From NCBI GenBank assembly GCA_016235185.1, contig JACRLT010000038.1:1-42499 (forward strand): DNA of 42,499 bases, read 5' to 3'. This stretch comes from Candidatus Omnitrophota bacterium. GTDB taxonomy: Bacteria > Omnitrophota > Gorgyraeia > Velamenicoccales > Velamenicoccaceae. The position numbers were made by a program, and so were the translations under genes. Positions 16,193 through 24,455 of the stretch are shown here, piece by piece (the stretch's first letter is position 1; every line of letters starts with the position of its first letter). The notes under the pieces are model-generated. The model searched no databases and was not told the DNA's origin. It worked only from the letters and a program-made list of their open reading frames with translations.

Positions 16193-17569
16193 CTATCTTG
16201 ACCACAAAGCCCTGGCCTCGCCGACAACAAAAAGAGAACCCGTGATAACGGCAACCTCATCCTGGCCCAATTCCTTATGCATCAGGTCCAGTGCCTCTTC
16301 GACAGAGTGTGTCACAGCCGGCGCATTTTTGCGGAAATAAGGCAGGAGTGTCTGTTTAGGATCGGCTGCGCGCGGGTTATCTGCGCGCGTCAAAATGATG
16401 CGGTCAGCAACAGAATCCAGATGTTCGATGATCCCTTTTAAATCCTTATCTTCGGATGACCCGAAGATAAGCCTTTTTTTAAAACCCTTGAATTCTCTCT
16501 CTAAAAAACGGGCCAGACGTACAGCGGAATCCCCATTATGGGCGCCGTCTAAAATAATAAAAGGTTTAGTCTGAACGACTTCCAGACGGCCGGGCCAGAA
16601 GGCGCGACTTACGCCTCTCTCGATACAATCGCTTTTCACTTTTATACCAAATAAAGTCAGCGCCTCACAAGCCGCGATCGCCAAAGAGGCATTTGCAAGC
16701 TGATAGCCGCCAAGCATCCTTGTTTTTAAGAAATATGAGTCGTTATTCAACCCCTTGTAAAAAAAATCCTGGCTCAACAGATCGCCGCCGAGCCTTTTAA
16801 AATGAAAATCGCGATCGAGCTCAAAAAGGACAACACCCTCTGTTGCCGAACGCCTCTTGATCACCTCGCCCGTCTCCTTATTCTGTATGGCTGCAACACA
16901 CACGGGAAAACCGTCTTTTGTCTTTTTGTTCGTGCGCTTGATGATCCCTGCTTTTTCAAAGGCAATTTCTGACAAGGTATTGCCTAAAATATGCTCATGG
17001 TCGTAACTAATGGGTGTAATGACAGATATGTAAGAATCCACCGCATTAGTCGCATCGAACCTTCCTCCTAAACCTGTCTCTAAAACAATGCAATCGACAT
17101 TTTTTTCTTTAAAGTAGATCAGCGCCATTCCGGTCAATATTTCAAAGAACGTAAGATTGCCGAAATTCTGTATCGACCTGCGGAAAAATTCTATCTGCGG
17201 TCTTATGGTTTCCAGGACTGCGGCAAAATCATTTTTTAGGATCATGCCCGGAAAGGAAACTTTTTCTTCTGCGGTATTATCGGTATCGAGGATACGGATC
17301 CTCTCCCTGAAATCTACAAGGTGGGGGGAAGTGTATAACCCGACGCGCAAGCCTGCCTCTTTTAATATCGTCGCGATAAAACAGGCGGTTGACCCTTTGC
17401 CTTTGGTGCCGGCAACGTGGACAACAGGTATGCCGCGTTCAGGGTTTGCCAGATTGGAAAGGAACTTCTTCATCCTCTCTAATTTAAAAGCGGTCTTATA
17501 GTGGTAATTGGTCTTTCTTTCGTAATTGATGAAAGACTCTAGGTAGGCTATAGCTTCTTCGTATGTCAT
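16193..17569 (-). CDS. folC: Folylpolyglutamate synthase / dihydrofolate synthase
   Basis: 458 residues of the Mur-ligase-like FolC family, adding glutamate to dihydropteroate and to folates. The P-loop VAGTKGKGSTACF, YTSPHLVDFRERI, GLGGRFDATN, the ATP-binding YDHEHILGNT and ILDGAHN motifs are present. It lies directly upstream of mnmE (3-nt gap) and 77 nt downstream of purH. Confidence 0.95.
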   Translation of the reverse strand: MTYEEAIAYLESFINYERKTNYHYKTAFKLERMKKFLSNLANPERGIPVVHVAGTKGKGSTACFIATILKEAGLRVGLYTSPHLVDFRERIRILDTDNTAEEKVSFPGMILKNDFAAVLETIRPQIEFFRRSIQNFGNLTFFEILTGMALIYFKEKNVDCIVLETGLGGRFDATNAVDSYISVITPISYDHEHILGNTLSEIAFEKAGIIKRTNKKTKDGFPVCVAAIQNKETGEVIKRRSATEGVVLFELDRDFHFKRLGGDLLSQDFFYKGLNNDSYFLKTRMLGGYQLANASLAIAACEALTLFGIKVKSDCIERGVSRAFWPGRLEVVQTKPFIILDGAHNGDSAVRLARFLEREFKGFKKRLIFGSSEDKDLKGIIEHLDSVADRIILTRADNPRAADPKQTLLPYFRKNAPAVTHSVEEALDLMHKELGQDEVAVITGSLFVVGEARALWSR

Positions 17570-17577
17570 AAATCTGT

Positions 17578-17642
17578 TTGCTGGTTGGCCCGTTAGCCTG
17601 TTTGCCCGTTAAGCCGAAAAAACCGGCTAACCGGCTAACGAA
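17578..17642. repeat. GGCTAAC/GTTAGCC simple repeat with hairpin
   Basis: The folC-purH spacer repeats GTTAGCC, GGCTAAC and GTTTGCCCGTTA words. CGTTAAGCCG pairs with CGGCTAACCG-type words around a short A run. It looks like low-complexity intergenic repeat sequence. Confidence 0.4.
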
Positions 17643-17646
17643 AATA

Positions 17647-19212
17647 TCAGTGTTTAAAGTGTCTAAAACCTGTAAACACCATGGCGATGCCGGCGCGGTT
17701 GGCGGCGGCGATCACTTCCTCGTCTGCTATAGAACCGCCTGGCTGGATAATAGCACTTATCCCTGCTTTCTTGGCAAGGGCTATATTATCTGCCTTCGGA
17801 AAAAAAGCGTCGCTAGCCATGACCGCGCCTTGCGCGCGTTTCTTGGCGCGCTTGATCGCCATAAAAACAGAATCTACGCGGCTGGTCTGGCCCATACCTA
17901 TTCCGACGGTAGCGTCGGACTTAGCCAGGACAATTGCATTGGATTTTACGTGCTTGGCCACATTCCATGCAAAAACTAAAGTTTCTAATTGTTTCCTGGT
18001 TGGCCTTTTTTTGGTGACAAACTTTAGGTCATCTTTTCTGAAATCCGCGCTGTCTTCTTCTTGTATGAGCATACCGCCGTCTATCTTCTTATAATCAAGG
18101 CCTTTTGAAGATATGGCTGGCCCGAAAACCGCTTCCAAAAGCCGGAGATTCTTTTTAGCTTTAAGCAATTCAAGGGCCTGCGGCTCATAACCCGGAGCTA
18201 AAATGCATTCCATAAAACCGCTTTTTAAGATCGCCTGGGCTGTAACTTTGTCCACCGTGCGGTTTAAACCGATAATCCCGCCGAAGGCAGACAAAGGGTC
18301 CGTTTGCCAGGCAATCTTGTAGGCGCGAACCAGGATAGGACTTTGCGCCACGCCAGTAGGATTGGTGTGTTTCACAATACATGCTGCGGGCTTCTGGAAC
18401 TCCCGCACGATCCCAAAGGCAGCATTCAAATCAAGATAATTATTGAAAGAAAGCTCTTTGCCGTGCAACTGCCGCGCAGAAACAAGGGACGGTGTTTTAT
18501 CCTGGCCTATTCTATAAAGCGCGGCCTTTTGATGAGGGTTTTCCCCATAGCGAAGGGTTGAAACGAGTTTTAAGGCCAATGATAATGCCTGCGAAGGAAA
18601 AATTTCGGCCTCAAGGCTCTTTAGCTTGGCTGACAAATACCCTGCGATCGCGCCGTCGTACTCGGAGGTCCTCCTGAAAACATCCAAGGCCAGCCCCTCT
18701 AAAGTATTTTCAGTAATGCACCCATTGTTTGCTTTTAACTCGGCCTTGATGCGCGGGTAAAACTTGGTATCGCAGACAACAGCTACTGACTTGTAATTTT
18801 TTGCGGCTGAACGCAACATAGACGGGCCGCCGATATCGATATTTTGAACAGCCTCATGCAGGGCCACGCCTTCCTTTTTTACTGTCTCCTCAAACGGATA
18901 AAGATTGACTACGACCATATCGATAAGGCCTATACCGTGCTCGGCAACCGTCTTCATGTGCTCCTGGTTATCGCGCAACGAAAGCAGCCCGCCGTGGATC
19001 TTCGGATGAAGCGTCTTGACGCGACCATCCAGCATTTCGGGGAATCCGGTGTAATCCGACATCTCAATTACAGGGATACCGGCGTCTTTTAAAACCTTCG
19101 CGGTCCCGCCTGTTGAAATTATCTCAACACCGAAAGAATCCAAGGCTTTCGCCAATTCCACGATGCCAGTTTTATCCGAAACGCTTATCAAAGCACGTTT
19201 GATCTTTAACAT
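17647..19212 (-). CDS. purH: Bifunctional AICAR transformylase / IMP cyclohydrolase
   Basis: 521 residues, full length. The N-terminal IMP cyclohydrolase (RALISVSDKTGI, STGGTAKVLKDAG, DGRVKTLHPKIHGG) is followed by the AICAR transformylase domain (LRYGENPHQKAALY, CIVKHTNPTGVA, SDAFFPKADN, QPGGSIADEEVIAAAN). It catalyses the last two steps of purine synthesis with 10-formyl-THF. Its position among folE, folC and mnmE is logical for shared folate demand. Confidence 0.97.
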   Translation of the reverse strand: MLKIKRALISVSDKTGIVELAKALDSFGVEIISTGGTAKVLKDAGIPVIEMSDYTGFPEMLDGRVKTLHPKIHGGLLSLRDNQEHMKTVAEHGIGLIDMVVVNLYPFEETVKKEGVALHEAVQNIDIGGPSMLRSAAKNYKSVAVVCDTKFYPRIKAELKANNGCITENTLEGLALDVFRRTSEYDGAIAGYLSAKLKSLEAEIFPSQALSLALKLVSTLRYGENPHQKAALYRIGQDKTPSLVSARQLHGKELSFNNYLDLNAAFGIVREFQKPAACIVKHTNPTGVAQSPILVRAYKIAWQTDPLSAFGGIIGLNRTVDKVTAQAILKSGFMECILAPGYEPQALELLKAKKNLRLLEAVFGPAISSKGLDYKKIDGGMLIQEEDSADFRKDDLKFVTKKRPTRKQLETLVFAWNVAKHVKSNAIVLAKSDATVGIGMGQTSRVDSVFMAIKRAKKRAQGAVMASDAFFPKADNIALAKKAGISAIIQPGGSIADEEVIAAANRAGIAMVFTGFRHFKH

Positions 19213-19223
19213 GTGAGCCCTCT

Positions 19224-19925
19224 TTATACGCCGGATTTGAATTCAATTACATCGCCATCACAGACGATGTAGTCTTTGCCTTCTTGACGCAAACACCCTT
19301 GCGTTTTAGCCTGATTGACATTACCGACTTTAAAAAGATCGTCATAAGCCATGACCTCGGCCCGGATAAAACCTCGCGCCAGATCCGAATGGATAGTGTG
19401 AGCTGCCTCAACGGCTGTTGCATTCTTTTTGATCTCCCAGGCGCGCGCCTCCTTGACCCCGCCTGTCAAAAAACAGATACGCCCGCCCTCATAATAAGCC
19501 TTTTTGACCAAAGACGGCAAATCTTCCAACTCGGCGCGGGAAATAAAAATAATGGGCTTGACTGTGACAAAATTATTATTTGAAAGCCACTTTTTCTCTT
19601 CCTCACTAAACGTCCCCGAAACCAGCGGCGTCTCTTTTTCCAAAAGTTCCTGGCAACGCTTGAGAAGCCCTACCTCTTCTGCCACGGGCTGCCTTTCTAA
19701 CTTGCCTTCCACTATCTCCATATCCAAGATAACGAGATCCAGCTTTTTCTCATCCAGACAGACAATGGCGTCGCTAATCTTTAAGTCTTTTTCAGTGACA
19801 AACTCAACCTGGACCTGCGTCATCTTCTGCGCCTTATACCATTCTGTTATTTTTTTAAGACGTTCATCCGGCAGGGCCTTCTTGCCGAAAGGAAAATCAT
19901 TGATGCCAAAAACGCTTATCTTCAT
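19224..19925 (-). CDS. YchF-like C-terminal (TGS/DUF933) protein without a GTPase domain
   Basis: 233 residues. The last ~90 match the YchF/OLA1 C-terminal TGS-like domain: RICFLTGGVKEARAWEIKKNATAVEAAHTIHSD with RGFIRAEVMAYDDL and GKDYIVCDGDVIEFKS. The preceding part keeps YchF-like segments (LLKRCQELLEKETPL, KPIIFISRAEL), but the N-terminus lacks a P-loop (no GxxxxGKS) and DxxG motif. True YchF is ~360 residues with an ATPase-type G domain. This is therefore a shortened paralogue that has kept the ribosome-related regions but probably lost nucleotide hydrolysis. It lies 2 nt downstream of the EF-G-like gene and 11 nt upstream of purH, suggesting a translation-linked role. Confidence 0.82.
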   Translation of the reverse strand: MKISVFGINDFPFGKKALPDERLKKITEWYKAQKMTQVQVEFVTEKDLKISDAIVCLDEKKLDLVILDMEIVEGKLERQPVAEEVGLLKRCQELLEKETPLVSGTFSEEEKKWLSNNNFVTVKPIIFISRAELEDLPSLVKKAYYEGGRICFLTGGVKEARAWEIKKNATAVEAAHTIHSDLARGFIRAEVMAYDDLFKVGNVNQAKTQGCLRQEGKDYIVCDGDVIEFKSGV

Positions 19926-19927
19926 TA

Positions 19928-21889
19928 TTACTCCTCTTCCTGTTTATGTTTCGGATTTTGCGCAATGATATTTTGGGCGATCTTAGCCGGGACTTCTTCA
20001 TAATGAGAAAAGTGCATGGTATAACTGCCGCGGCCTCCGGTCATGGAACGCAGATCCGTGGCATAGCGGTACAACTCGGACAAAGGCACCTTGGCCTTGA
20101 TCGTCTGGTTTTTCGAACGCGCCTCAACTCCCATGACGCGGCCACGCCGGGAATTCAGGTCCGCCGGGATCGCGCCCATGCAATCTTCAGGTACCGCGAT
20201 TTCTACATCCATGATCGGCTCAAGCAGGATAGGGGTAGCCTCCATCACAGCCTTTCGGAAAGCCAGTGCGCCTGCGATCTGAAAAGCGATATCAGAAGAG
20301 TCCACATCGTGATAAGAGCCGTCAAAAGCTGTGGCCCGAAAATCAACCATCGGAAAACTTGTAATTACGCCTTCGTTCATGGCATTGCGGATCCCTTTCT
20401 CGACTGAAGGCAAAAAATTCCTAGGGATTGCGCCGCCTACTATCTTATCAACGAATTCAAACCCCTTGCCACGCTCCAGAGGCTGCAGCTCAAGCCAGAC
20501 ATCTCCATATTGCCCGCGGCCGCCGGATTGTTTCTTGTGTTTCCCTTGCGCTTTAGCCTGCCTTTTAATGGTCTCTTTGTAGGGTATCTTGGGCGTACCG
20601 ATCTCAACCTCGACGTGAAATCTCTCTTTTAGGCGCTTGACTACGACATCCACATGCTGGTCGCCCATACCGGAGATCACCATCTCTTTTGTCTGCGTAT
20701 CGCGGGACGTCTTAAACGTCGGATCGCTGGCACAAAGCTTGCTCAAAGCCTCGGAGATCTTTTCTTCGTCTGCCCTGGTCTTGGGCTTGACTGAAGACGA
20801 ATAAACAGGCTCGGGGAATACGAACGGATCAAAAATGACCGGCTGTTTTTCGTCGGCAATGCTGTCACCCAATTGCGTTTCTTTTAATTTTGCCACAGCC
20901 ACGATATCGCCGCAAGAGGCTGACGCAACAGGCCTCTGCTCTTTGCCCTGCAAGACCATAAACGACCCCATCCTCTCCTTTACCCCCTTAGTAACATTAT
21001 AAAAACCGGTGTTAGAAGCAAGCTTGCCTGAAAAAATCCTCACAAGGGTCAGTTGGCCTACAAAAGGGTCAAATGCGGACTTAAAAACAAAAGCGGAAAA
21101 AGGAGCATCCTCCCCCAGCTTGACCTCTTTCTTCTCTTTTGTGTTTGGGTCTGCGGCCAAAATGGGTTTGCGCTCTATCGGGCTCGGCAGGTCACCCACG
21201 ATGCCGTCTAAAAGTTCTTTTATCCCGGCATTCGTCACGGCTGAACCGATGAGGATGGGGAAGATCTTCCCTTCGGCTACAGCGCTTTTTAATGCGCCTT
21301 GAAGCTCGTCTTCCTTCAATTCCTTGCCATCTAAATACTTTTCAAGCAACACATCATTGGATTCGACGATCGTCTCGATCAGTTCGGCAGAGAAAGGCGC
21401 CTTGATCACACAGGCATTTTTTGAAAACCGCTCCCGGATCTCTTTAACGACGTTATCTACATTCACGTTCTCTTTATCGATCTTATTGACAAAGATGATG
21501 CGCGGCAATCCGGCTTCCTCAAGCATATCCCAGGCACGCTCCGTCCCAACGGCTACGCCCCCAGCTGCATCTATTATGACAACCGCGCCGTCAACAGCGC
21601 GCAGGCCGGTGATCATGTCCGCGATAAAATCCGCATAACCCGGAGTATCTACGATCTGGATAAAATTGTTCTTCCATGTAAGGTTCAAAATGCTGGAATT
21701 TATGGAGTTCTTGCGGCTGATCTCATCGGTATTATAATCACTGACTGTATTGCCTTCGGCTATACTGCCCTTGCGAGTTGTGCTGCCTGCGGCAAACAAC
21801 ATAGCCTCAATAACCGAGGTCTTTCCGGCTTGGGCATGCGATACAAAAACCACGCTCCTTTTGGCTTCGGGCTTGAAATTATCCATCAT
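19928..21889 (-). CDS. Elongation factor G-like GTPase (EF-G2 type)
   Basis: 653 residues of the EF-G family. G domain: VSHAQAGKTSVIEAML, VDTPGYADFIADM, FVNKIDKENV; then domain II, domain III, domain IV (GGRGQYGDVWLELQP) and domain V (EDCMGAIPADLNSRRGRVMG, SMTGGRGSYTMHFSHYEEVP). The P-loop reads SHAQAGKT rather than the GHIDAGKT of housekeeping EF-G, and the protein is shorter than the usual ~690, so it is an EF-G2-type paralogue whose function is less clear. Two ATGs in tandem (21889, 21886) follow AAGGAG; either could start. It has its own strong promoter at 22057-22085 and a structured leader containing element B. Confidence 0.9.
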   Translation of the reverse strand: MMDNFKPEAKRSVVFVSHAQAGKTSVIEAMLFAAGSTTRKGSIAEGNTVSDYNTDEISRKNSINSSILNLTWKNNFIQIVDTPGYADFIADMITGLRAVDGAVVIIDAAGGVAVGTERAWDMLEEAGLPRIIFVNKIDKENVNVDNVVKEIRERFSKNACVIKAPFSAELIETIVESNDVLLEKYLDGKELKEDELQGALKSAVAEGKIFPILIGSAVTNAGIKELLDGIVGDLPSPIERKPILAADPNTKEKKEVKLGEDAPFSAFVFKSAFDPFVGQLTLVRIFSGKLASNTGFYNVTKGVKERMGSFMVLQGKEQRPVASASCGDIVAVAKLKETQLGDSIADEKQPVIFDPFVFPEPVYSSSVKPKTRADEEKISEALSKLCASDPTFKTSRDTQTKEMVISGMGDQHVDVVVKRLKERFHVEVEIGTPKIPYKETIKRQAKAQGKHKKQSGGRGQYGDVWLELQPLERGKGFEFVDKIVGGAIPRNFLPSVEKGIRNAMNEGVITSFPMVDFRATAFDGSYHDVDSSDIAFQIAGALAFRKAVMEATPILLEPIMDVEIAVPEDCMGAIPADLNSRRGRVMGVEARSKNQTIKAKVPLSELYRYATDLRSMTGGRGSYTMHFSHYEEVPAKIAQNIIAQNPKHKQEEE

Positions 21890-21897
21890 TAGTCTCC

Positions 21898-22014
21898 TTA
21901 ACTTTGCCTTATTTAGGATTATTCATTACAAAGTTAATCCCGAAGTCTATCCCCACTGTTTCGTTTTGCTTTCGCAAAGCGAAACAAAACGGTGGGGATG
22001 CTTAGACAAGGGAT
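21898..22014 (-). repeat. Intergenic hairpin element, copy B, in the EF-G-like leader
   Basis: Minus strand: ATCCC, TT, GTCT, AAGC, a long hairpin (ATCCCCAC ... GTGGGGAT with an inner GTTTCGCTTTG-type stem), AGAC, TTC, GGGAT, TTAACTTTG, ~22 nt, CAAAGTTAA, GGAG. ATCCC/GGGAT, GTCT/AGAC and TTAACTTTG/CAAAGTTAA pair. It lies wholly inside the transcript started at 22057-22085 and its final strand joins the SD of the EF-G-like gene. Confidence 0.7.
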
Positions 22015-22056
22015 AAAATTGACTTAACATGATGATAATTAAAACGTTAGAGTCTT

Positions 22057-22085
22057 ATTATAATGGATAATGAAAGACGCGTCAA
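22057..22085 (-). promoter_or_regulatory. Near-perfect sigma70 promoter of the EF-G-like gene
   Basis: Minus strand TTGACG (22080-22085), exactly 17 nt, TATAAT (22057-22062). Transcription should start near 22050, giving a ~160-nt leader that holds element B. Confidence 0.8.
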
Positions 22086-22115
22086 GAAAGGATGGGATAG
22101 GAAGGCCTGGCAGGT

Positions 22116-23267
22116 TTATTCCACGTAGGTATATATCTTACCCTTATAATTGCGCAGGACGTGTTTTCCCTTATCCTGCGAGATAAGATAATTTGGGCCT
22201 ACGGGTATTTTCCCTCCTCCGCCGGGCGCATCCACCACATAAGTGGGCACTGCATAGCCTGAAGTGAAACCCCGGAGTTTTTCAATAATATTTATACCGA
22301 CAGCCACTGGCGTGCGGAAATGCGCTGTACCGCGAACCGGATCGCACTGATAGATGTAGTATGGCCGTACCCTGATCTTTAAGAGGTCATGCATGAGCTT
22401 TCTCATAATGTAAGGCTTATCATTGACCCCCTTCAAGAGAACGGTCTGGCTGCCCAAAGGAATTCCGGCGTCAGCCAGCATATCGCAGGCAAGCTTGCAC
22501 CTCTTGGACACTTCTTTTGGATGGTTGAAATGTATGCTTATCCATAACGGCGCATATTTTTTCAGCATAGAGACCAAAGCGGGTGTAATGCGCTGCGGCA
22601 AGGTAACCGGAACACGCGTCCCGATACGCAGGAATTCTACATGAGGGATATCGGAAACCTTGGCTAAAATGGCCTCTAATACGTCATCTTCGAGCATAAG
22701 AGGGTCGCCGCCGGAAATAAGGACATCGCGTATCTTTTTATTAGACTTGATGTAATCCACCGCGCTATCAATTGCTTTTGAGTTAAGGGAGTGTGTCTGT
22801 TTTTCTCCCACCAGCCTGCGGCGCGTGCAGTGGCGGCAATACATGGCGCACTGCTCGGTAGCGAGCAATAAAACCCTGTCCGGGTAACGATGGACAAGTC
22901 CGTTAACGGGAGAGTCCCTGTCTTCGGCACACGGATCGACAAATTCATTACTGTTAAAATGAAACTCTTCGGCCAAAGGTATGGCCTGGCGCCTGATCGG
23001 GCATTCCGGATCATTCGGATCCATAAGCGTCAGCCAATAAGGTGTTATGGCCATGGAGAGGCGTCCGTTTGACTTCTTGATCCCCTCTTCTTCCTGGGGC
23101 GTCAAAACCAGGATCTTTGAAATGACATCGAGCGTATGGACGCGATTCTTGATCTGCCACTGCCAATCTTCCCACTCCTCTTCGCTGACATCCTTCCACA
23201 AAGAGACCTTACGAAAATCACCGATCGCGGCACGCCGCGTAATCGTCTGTTGTGACTCTCGCTGCAA
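22116..23267 (-). CDS. kamA: Lysine 2,3-aminomutase family radical SAM enzyme
   Basis: 383 residues (from TTG). The radical-SAM cluster motif CAMYCRHC (Cys140, 144, 147), SGGDPLML, and the PLP-binding Lys (~353) in APGGGGKIPVG are all present, with the WEDWQWQIKNR N-terminal block. The length and C-terminus fit lysine 2,3-aminomutase (lysine to beta-lysine) better than the shorter EpmB. No ATG is in reach: TTG 23267 is an alternative start but the strong SD AAGGAGG (23294-23300) lies 26 nt off; an in-frame CTG at 23288, 5 nt after the SD, is a better-placed though rare start. An ATP-grasp ligase gene lies just upstream, so the product might be conjugated to a peptide or amino acid (inference). 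Confidence 0.88.
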   Translation of the reverse strand: MQRESQQTITRRAAIGDFRKVSLWKDVSEEEWEDWQWQIKNRVHTLDVISKILVLTPQEEEGIKKSNGRLSMAITPYWLTLMDPNDPECPIRRQAIPLAEEFHFNSNEFVDPCAEDRDSPVNGLVHRYPDRVLLLATEQCAMYCRHCTRRRLVGEKQTHSLNSKAIDSAVDYIKSNKKIRDVLISGGDPLMLEDDVLEAILAKVSDIPHVEFLRIGTRVPVTLPQRITPALVSMLKKYAPLWISIHFNHPKEVSKRCKLACDMLADAGIPLGSQTVLLKGVNDKPYIMRKLMHDLLKIRVRPYYIYQCDPVRGTAHFRTPVAVGINIIEKLRGFTSGYAVPTYVVDAPGGGGKIPVGPNYLISQDKGKHVLRNYKGKIYTYVE

Positions 23268-23298
23268 CTCTACCGATTGATTTGGCAGATGGCCCTCC

Positions 23299-23307
23299 TT
23301 AATTTTG
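23299..23307 (-). promoter_or_regulatory. Solo half-site CAAAATTAA joined to the kamA SD
   Basis: GGCAAAATTAAGGAGG precedes kamA. The plus-strand bases beyond the half-site (GCCTTATCCGATTTTCTTC) align with the loop of element C (GCTTTATCTCCGGTTCTTC), so this may be a copy cut short by the upstream ligase gene. Confidence 0.45.
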
Positions 23308-23326
23308 CCTTATCCGATTTTCTTCT

Positions 23327-24313
23327 TTAGTTCAAACCGCATCTTTGGATCGCCACATCCAACACCTTTAAAACAAGCTGCGCGTATGTCAACCCTTGCG
23401 CCTTTGCTACGAGCGGAAAAACGTCATACGTAGAAAGCGACGGCAAAGGATTTAGCTCAAGCACATACGGCCTGCCATGCTTATCAACTCTAAAATCTAC
23501 CCGTCCGAAATCACGGCAATCAACGGATCTATATGCCTTTATCGCTATCTCACGCAGCTTTTTATCGAGCGGCTTGGAGACCTTTGCCGGACAAACATAT
23601 TCTACATCCGAATTGTTTACCCGCCGCGACGTATAGATCAGATTACCTATGTCGAGCTTTCCCAATATCTGTATATGCACAGGCGCCAAGGCCTCCGGCT
23701 CTCTATTGCCTATGACCAACACCGTGAATTCCTGCCCCTGGATAAACTCCTCAACAAGGGCTGCCTGGCTGTAAGTGCTTCTCACCTGCGAGATCCGGGC
23801 GCCAAGCGCCAAGCTATTTTTCACGATCGAATCTTCCGAGATCCCCTTAGACGAACCCTCGTGGCGCGGCTTGACGATCATCGGGAATCTCATACCGGAA
23901 AAATCCTTTTTTTTAAAAGAGCCGTCTGCCACAAAATATTTTGGCGTAGGGACATTGTCTGCGACAAATGCCTTTTTAGCCATGACCTTATCAAGCGTCA
24001 ATCCCATGCTAAGGCTGTCTGAACCGACGTATGGGATCCGGAACAGGTCCAGTATCAGCGGAACCTCGGATTCCCGGTTCCGGTTCCCCATTCCTTCGCA
24101 GATGTTAAAAACGATATCTACATCTATATGCGGCAGCCGCGCTAACAAATTACGCACATGGCCGATACGCACCACATCATGTCCGCCCTTTTGTATAGCG
24201 GATTCAATTTCGGCTATCGTCTCTTCGGAGTCGAATTCCGCAAGAGCATCTTCCGGCAAACCATCCTGTCGAACATGATCCGTTTTCAGATCGTACGTAA
24301 AGCCAATGCGCAT
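23327..24313 (-). CDS. D-Ala-D-Ala ligase-like ATP-grasp enzyme
   Basis: 328 residues of the Ddl branch of the ATP-grasp superfamily. The N-terminal fold with FNICEGMGNRNRESEVPLI, the ATP-binding MIVKPRHEGSSKGI (Lys in VKP), VEEFIQGQEFTV, and the Mg site VDFRVDKHGRPYVLELNPLPSLS are present, so it should be an active carboxylate-amine ligase. It is probably not the cell-wall Ddl: relatives with this PEDALAEFDSEETI-type N-terminus are often near kamA-like genes (established pattern as I recall it; not checked). The gene is 36 nt upstream of kamA with overlapping regulation. Its own upstream region is interrupted 68 nt before the ATG by a group II intron. Confidence 0.85.
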   Translation of the reverse strand: MRIGFTYDLKTDHVRQDGLPEDALAEFDSEETIAEIESAIQKGGHDVVRIGHVRNLLARLPHIDVDIVFNICEGMGNRNRESEVPLILDLFRIPYVGSDSLSMGLTLDKVMAKKAFVADNVPTPKYFVADGSFKKKDFSGMRFPMIVKPRHEGSSKGISEDSIVKNSLALGARISQVRSTYSQAALVEEFIQGQEFTVLVIGNREPEALAPVHIQILGKLDIGNLIYTSRRVNNSDVEYVCPAKVSKPLDKKLREIAIKAYRSVDCRDFGRVDFRVDKHGRPYVLELNPLPSLSTYDVFPLVAKAQGLTYAQLVLKVLDVAIQRCGLN

Positions 24314-24420
24314 GTAACTTTTGCTAACTCCAACGATGCCTGCAATAAAAACATCACAAGGCTCATCCGCTAAAGACGGAATCGAGTAGGAGGCGAAGTT
24401 TACCCGCGCCGTCCTCTCAC

Positions 24421-24454
24421 ACCACCGTACGTACCGTTCGGTATACGGCGGTTC
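24421..24454 (-). ncRNA. Group II intron domain V
   Basis: On minus, ACCGCCGTA pairs with TACGGTGGT and TACC with GGTA around a GAAC tetraloop and a CG bulge: the catalytic hairpin of group II introns, two bases past the reverse transcriptase stop. Confidence 0.85.
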
Positions 24455-24455
24455 A

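Noticed and set aside
19224-19925. Full-length GTPase YchF
   Set aside because: No P-loop or DxxG motif, and 130 residues shorter than the family.
22116-23267. EF-P beta-lysylation enzyme EpmB
   Set aside because: The protein is longer than EpmB and has the C-terminal block of lysine 2,3-aminomutases; no EF-P or epmA-like gene is adjacent (the neighbour is Ddl-like, not a LysRS paralogue).
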